From NCBI GenBank assembly GCA_947165405.1, contig CAMVAG010000098.1, positions 1 to 8,115 of the forward strand: a DNA stretch of 8,115 nucleotides, given 5' to 3'. Positions within the stretch are counted from its first letter, which is position 1, and each line of letters begins with the position of its first letter. Below the pieces are notes generated by a model, which saw only the letters and a list, made by a program, of their open reading frames with translations, was not told the DNA's origin and made no database searches. This DNA is from an uncultured Selenomonadales bacterium. Its GTDB lineage: Bacteria > Bacillota > Negativicutes > Selenomonadales > Selenomonadaceae. Below are positions 5,951 to 8,115 of the stretch, one piece after another. A program made the translations under genes and the position numbers.

Positions 5951-6283
5951 TTATCTTTTGAAATTATTATCGTCGGGCGGAGGCATCGGCTTTCCGTTTG
6001 AATCTTTTGGCGGTTCGGGACGATTGGAATTGTCGCCGTCGGGAGGAGGCATCGGCTTTCCGTCTTTATCTTTGGGCGGTTCGGGTCGATTGGAATTATC
6101 GCCGTCACGCATTTGCTCGAAAGTGTCCTTAGCCCTGTCGTAAGTGTCCTTCGCCCTGTCGTATTTTTCTTTAGCTTCCTTCGCCTTGTCGAGAGAGGCG
6201 GCTTGAGTTTGTGCAACATCTGCCGCACCAAGACCGAAGATAAACGCGCCGATTAACAAGCCGCTCAAAAATTTTTTCTTCAT
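5951..6283 (-). CDS. Small exported protein with coiled-coil heptads and a proline-rich 22-residue repeat
   Basis: I do not recognise a family for this 110-residue protein. MKKK followed by the hydrophobic stretch FLSGLLIGAFIFGLGAA looks like a Sec signal peptide, with likely cleavage in the Ala-rich region around 22-29. Residues 30-58 are highly charged and contain an exact tandem heptad, YDRAKDT twice (41-54), consistent with a helical or coiled-coil rod. Residues 60-103 are two copies of a 22-residue unit, DGDNSNRPEPPKD followed by xxGKPMPPP, rich in proline and probably extended. The mature product should act in the periplasm or at the cell surface. It has its own extended -10 promoter and its own terminator, so it is probably monocistronic. 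The reading frame is supported by the signal peptide and by in-frame repeats with conservative differences. Confidence 0.75.
   Translation of the reverse strand: MKKKFLSGLLIGAFIFGLGAADVAQTQAASLDKAKEAKEKYDRAKDTYDRAKDTFEQMRDGDNSNRPEPPKDKDGKPMPPPDGDNSNRPEPPKDSNGKPMPPPDDNNFKR
5975..6106 (-). repeat. Two tandem 66-bp units encoding the 22-residue proline-rich repeat
   Basis: The units are 6041-6106 and 5975-6040, in phase with the reading frame. They share long identical blocks, for example AGGCATCGGCTTTCCG at 5981 and 6047 on the plus strand, exactly 66 bases apart. Only a few substitutions separate them, which suggests a fairly recent duplication. An exact 21-bp periodicity (6122-6163) encodes the YDRAKDT heptad in the same gene. 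Confidence 0.9.
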
Positions 6284-6292
6284 GTAAATCCA

Positions 6293-6345
6293 CTTCCAAA
6301 AATTTTTTCCGATTATATCACGCGGAAAAATTTTTTCATTGGAAG
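6293..6345. repeat. Inverted repeat enclosing a promoter -10 element
   Basis: The left arm CTTCCAAAAATTTTTTCCG (6293-6311) and the right arm (6323-6345, ending TTGGAAG) are near-complementary with a small asymmetry. The loop is about 11 bases. The loop holds the -10 element of the downstream minus-strand gene. The repeat could be an operator, or the imperfect end of the ABC-transporter transcript. It lacks a T run after the full stem, so I do not call it a terminator. Confidence 0.5.
6312..6320 (-). promoter_or_regulatory. Extended -10 promoter of the small exported protein
   Basis: On the minus strand the sequence reads TGATATAAT, a perfect extended -10 (TGn plus TATAAT). It sits 28 bases before the ATG at 6283. 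No good -35 hexamer is present at 16-18 bases, which is usual for extended -10 promoters. Confidence 0.65.
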
Positions 6346-6349
6346 CGGG

Positions 6350-8074
6350 TTAAAGTTTGCTGAACTGAATATTATAAAGATTGCTGTAGACGCCGCCGAG
6401 TTCCAGAAGTTCCTTGTGCGTGCCCGCCTCGCAGATTTTTCCTTTGTCGATGACGAAAATTTTATCTGCCGCAAAAATCGTGCTCAATCGATGCGCGATA
6501 ACAAAACTTGTGCGCCCGACCATCAAGTCATCAAGTGCCGATTGAACAATCTTTTCGCTTTCGGTATCAAGTGCGCTGGTTGCCTCGTCAAGAATCAAAA
6601 TTTGCGGATTCTTCAACATAGCTCTCGCAATCGCCATGCGTTGACGTTGACCGCCGCTCAAGTTCAAACCGCGCTCGCCGATTTTCGTTTGATAGCCTTC
6701 GGGCAGTTCGCGAATAAATTTATCGGCATTGGCAGCCTTCGCCGCCGCGATAACTTCCTCGTCCGTCGCGTCCAATCTTCCGTAGCGAATATTTTCCATG
6801 ACGGTCGTTGAAAAAAGCAAAGTCTCTTGCGGAACGATACCGATTTGCTCGCGCAGAGAATTCAATTTAACGTCGCGAATGTCCAAGCCGTCAATTTTAA
6901 TCGAACCTGCCGTCACGTCGTAAAATCGCGGAATCAAATTTGCAATCGTCGACTTACCCGCGCCGCTCGGCCCGACGAAAGCTATCATTTGTCCCGGCAA
7001 AACTTCAAAGCTCACATCTTCAAGCGCGTTGTGAATTCCGTCGTAGCTGAACGTCACGCCCTCGACTTTGACGCTGCCTTTGACCTTCGGCAAGGCAATC
7101 GCGTTCGGCTTATCGTTGACGGTTTCGGGCAAGTCAAGCACATCAAAAATTCTGTCGATAGCCGCCATTGCCTTTTGAAGCCTGCCGTAAATTCTTGAGA
7201 GACGCTTGACGGGATTGGCGAGGTTGACGGCGTAAGTCAGGAAGGCAACGAGCGCGCCCGCCGACATTATCCCGTTGACAACTTCATAGCCGCCGAACCA
7301 AACGATAAAAGTTACTGCAACCGCCGCCAAAAATTCTACGGTCGGCGTGAGCAAACTCGTCAGCTTGACATTATCCATCGTTGCCTTGAAGTTTAATTCG
7401 TTTTCCACTTTGAAGCGGTCAATTTCATAATCTTCGCGGACAAAAGATTTCACGACGCGGATTGACGAAATGCTTTCCTGCAACAGCGAAGTTATATCGG
7501 CGAGCTTTTCTTGAATCACCGTGCCCGTTGATTTTATCTTCTTGCCGAAAATCCTCATGGCAGTCCCGACGAGCGGCACCGTGATTAAAGTCAGCAATGT
7601 CAACTTCCAATCGAGGTAAAGCATCATGCCGATTGAGCCGATTAAAATTGCGCCCTCCGTGAACATTTCAATCAAGTTATCGACGAGCGCGGATTGAATC
7701 GCTCCCACGTCGTTCGTGAGGTAACTCATCGTTTCGCCGGTCTGGTGTTTGTCGAAGTAAGCCATAGGCATTCGCTGAAACTTTCGGAACATGACCTCGC
7801 GCACGTCCACGACGACACGTTGACCGATATACGACACGAGATAAGATTGCCCGTAATAGAAAACTCCTCGAATCGCAAAAACCACGACGATACTCACCGA
7901 AATAATATTCAGCATCGCCATATCGCGTTCGGCAAGCACCTTGTCAATCATATCCTTGATTATCCACGGCAAATAGAGGTTCGCGCCCGACGCGCAGATT
8001 ATGCAAATTATCGCCAAGCCGAACGTTCCCAAGTACGGCTTGATATAAACCAAAAGTCGTCTGTAGTTTCTCAT
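6350..8074 (-). CDS. msbA: MsbA-type ABC exporter half-transporter (membrane plus ATPase domains)
   Basis: From the ATG at 8074 this is a 574-residue type I ABC exporter that would act as a homodimer in the inner membrane. The membrane domain (about 15-310) has six hydrophobic segments and the typical block YFDKHQTGETMSYLTNDV (about 106-123). The ATPase domain has Walker A GPSGAGKST (368-376), Q-loop Gln416, signature LSGGQ (472-476), Walker B LILDEATSALD (493-503) with catalytic Glu497, and switch His528. It resembles MsbA, the lipid A-core flippase, but close relatives export drugs or other lipids, so the substrate is inference. The ATG overlaps the stop of the preceding gene as ATGA. An in-frame TTG at 8098 would add eight residues but has no ribosome binding site, so I prefer 8074. 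GGGAG at 8092-8096 is too far away to serve the ATG well, which fits translational coupling. Confidence 0.9.
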   Translation of the reverse strand: MRNYRRLLVYIKPYLGTFGLAIICIICASGANLYLPWIIKDMIDKVLAERDMAMLNIISVSIVVVFAIRGVFYYGQSYLVSYIGQRVVVDVREVMFRKFQRMPMAYFDKHQTGETMSYLTNDVGAIQSALVDNLIEMFTEGAILIGSIGMMLYLDWKLTLLTLITVPLVGTAMRIFGKKIKSTGTVIQEKLADITSLLQESISSIRVVKSFVREDYEIDRFKVENELNFKATMDNVKLTSLLTPTVEFLAAVAVTFIVWFGGYEVVNGIMSAGALVAFLTYAVNLANPVKRLSRIYGRLQKAMAAIDRIFDVLDLPETVNDKPNAIALPKVKGSVKVEGVTFSYDGIHNALEDVSFEVLPGQMIAFVGPSGAGKSTIANLIPRFYDVTAGSIKIDGLDIRDVKLNSLREQIGIVPQETLLFSTTVMENIRYGRLDATDEEVIAAAKAANADKFIRELPEGYQTKIGERGLNLSGGQRQRMAIARAMLKNPQILILDEATSALDTESEKIVQSALDDLMVGRTSFVIAHRLSTIFAADKIFVIDKGKICEAGTHKELLELGGVYSNLYNIQFSKL

Positions 8075-8115
8075 TTGGCAAAAAAAGGTTTCTCCCAATC
8101 GTCGGGATAGCCGAA
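8071..8115 (-). CDS. C-terminal tail of an upstream gene, cut by the window edge
   Basis: On the minus strand an open frame enters at the window edge and encodes FGYPDDWEKPFFAK before a TGA at 8073-8071. That TGA overlaps the ATG of the ABC exporter gene by four bases, the classic ATGA arrangement of co-translated genes. Fourteen codons are too few to identify the product. In outer-membrane bacteria an msbA-like gene often follows lipid A genes, but nothing here proves it. Confidence 0.5.
   Translation of the reverse strand, partial: FGYPDDWEKPFFAK

Noticed and set aside
5975..6106. CRISPR-like or intergenic repeat
   Set aside because: There are only two units, they are contiguous with no spacers, and they are in phase with a signal-peptide-bearing reading frame.
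6416..7198. Plus-strand open frames opposite the ABC exporter
   Set aside because: They are antisense to the ATPase domain, whose motifs are complete. They have no motifs of their own.

Overview
The window reads as a chromosomal segment of an obligately anaerobic bacterium, most likely a Gram-negative-type Firmicute (Negativicutes, Selenomonadales-like). This is an inference with moderate confidence. It rests on strong GGAGG-type ribosome binding sites with frequent TTG and GTG starts, a biotin synthase carrying the cysteine pattern seen in anaerobes, a superoxide reductase in place of aerobic defences, and an MsbA-type exporter as expected in a cell with an outer membrane. No rRNA, tRNA, CRISPR array, insertion sequence or prophage module was seen.

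Layout, plus strand first. A sigma70-type promoter (33-61), possibly overlapped by a BirA-like operator, drives bioY (97-636) and bioB (633-1583). These two genes overlap by four bases, and a strong intrinsic terminator (1599-1643) follows. Next is a gene for an uncharacterised Sel1-repeat protein with a C-terminal membrane hairpin (1693-3150). After it come a superoxide reductase that has lost every iron ligand of its N-terminal centre (3220-3600) and a small broken membrane-protein gene (3616-3763). A bidirectional terminator (3782-3812) separates these from the minus-strand genes.

Minus strand, in transcription order from the right edge: the last 14 codons of an unidentified gene (8071-8115), an MsbA-type ABC exporter (6350-8074) that overlaps it by four bases, a small exported proline-rich repeat protein (5951-6283) with its own extended -10 promoter and its own terminator, and DNA topoisomerase III (3811-5868).

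Functionally, bioY and bioB form a biotin acquisition and last-step synthesis pair. The other genes look like independent housekeeping or envelope units. No obvious new multi-gene defence or biosynthetic system is visible. The points most worth a second look are the Type II-like BioB, the single-cysteine superoxide reductase, the frameshifted 49-residue membrane ORF, the large excess of the palindrome AAAATTTT, and the promoter sitting in the loop of an inverted repeat near 6293-6345.
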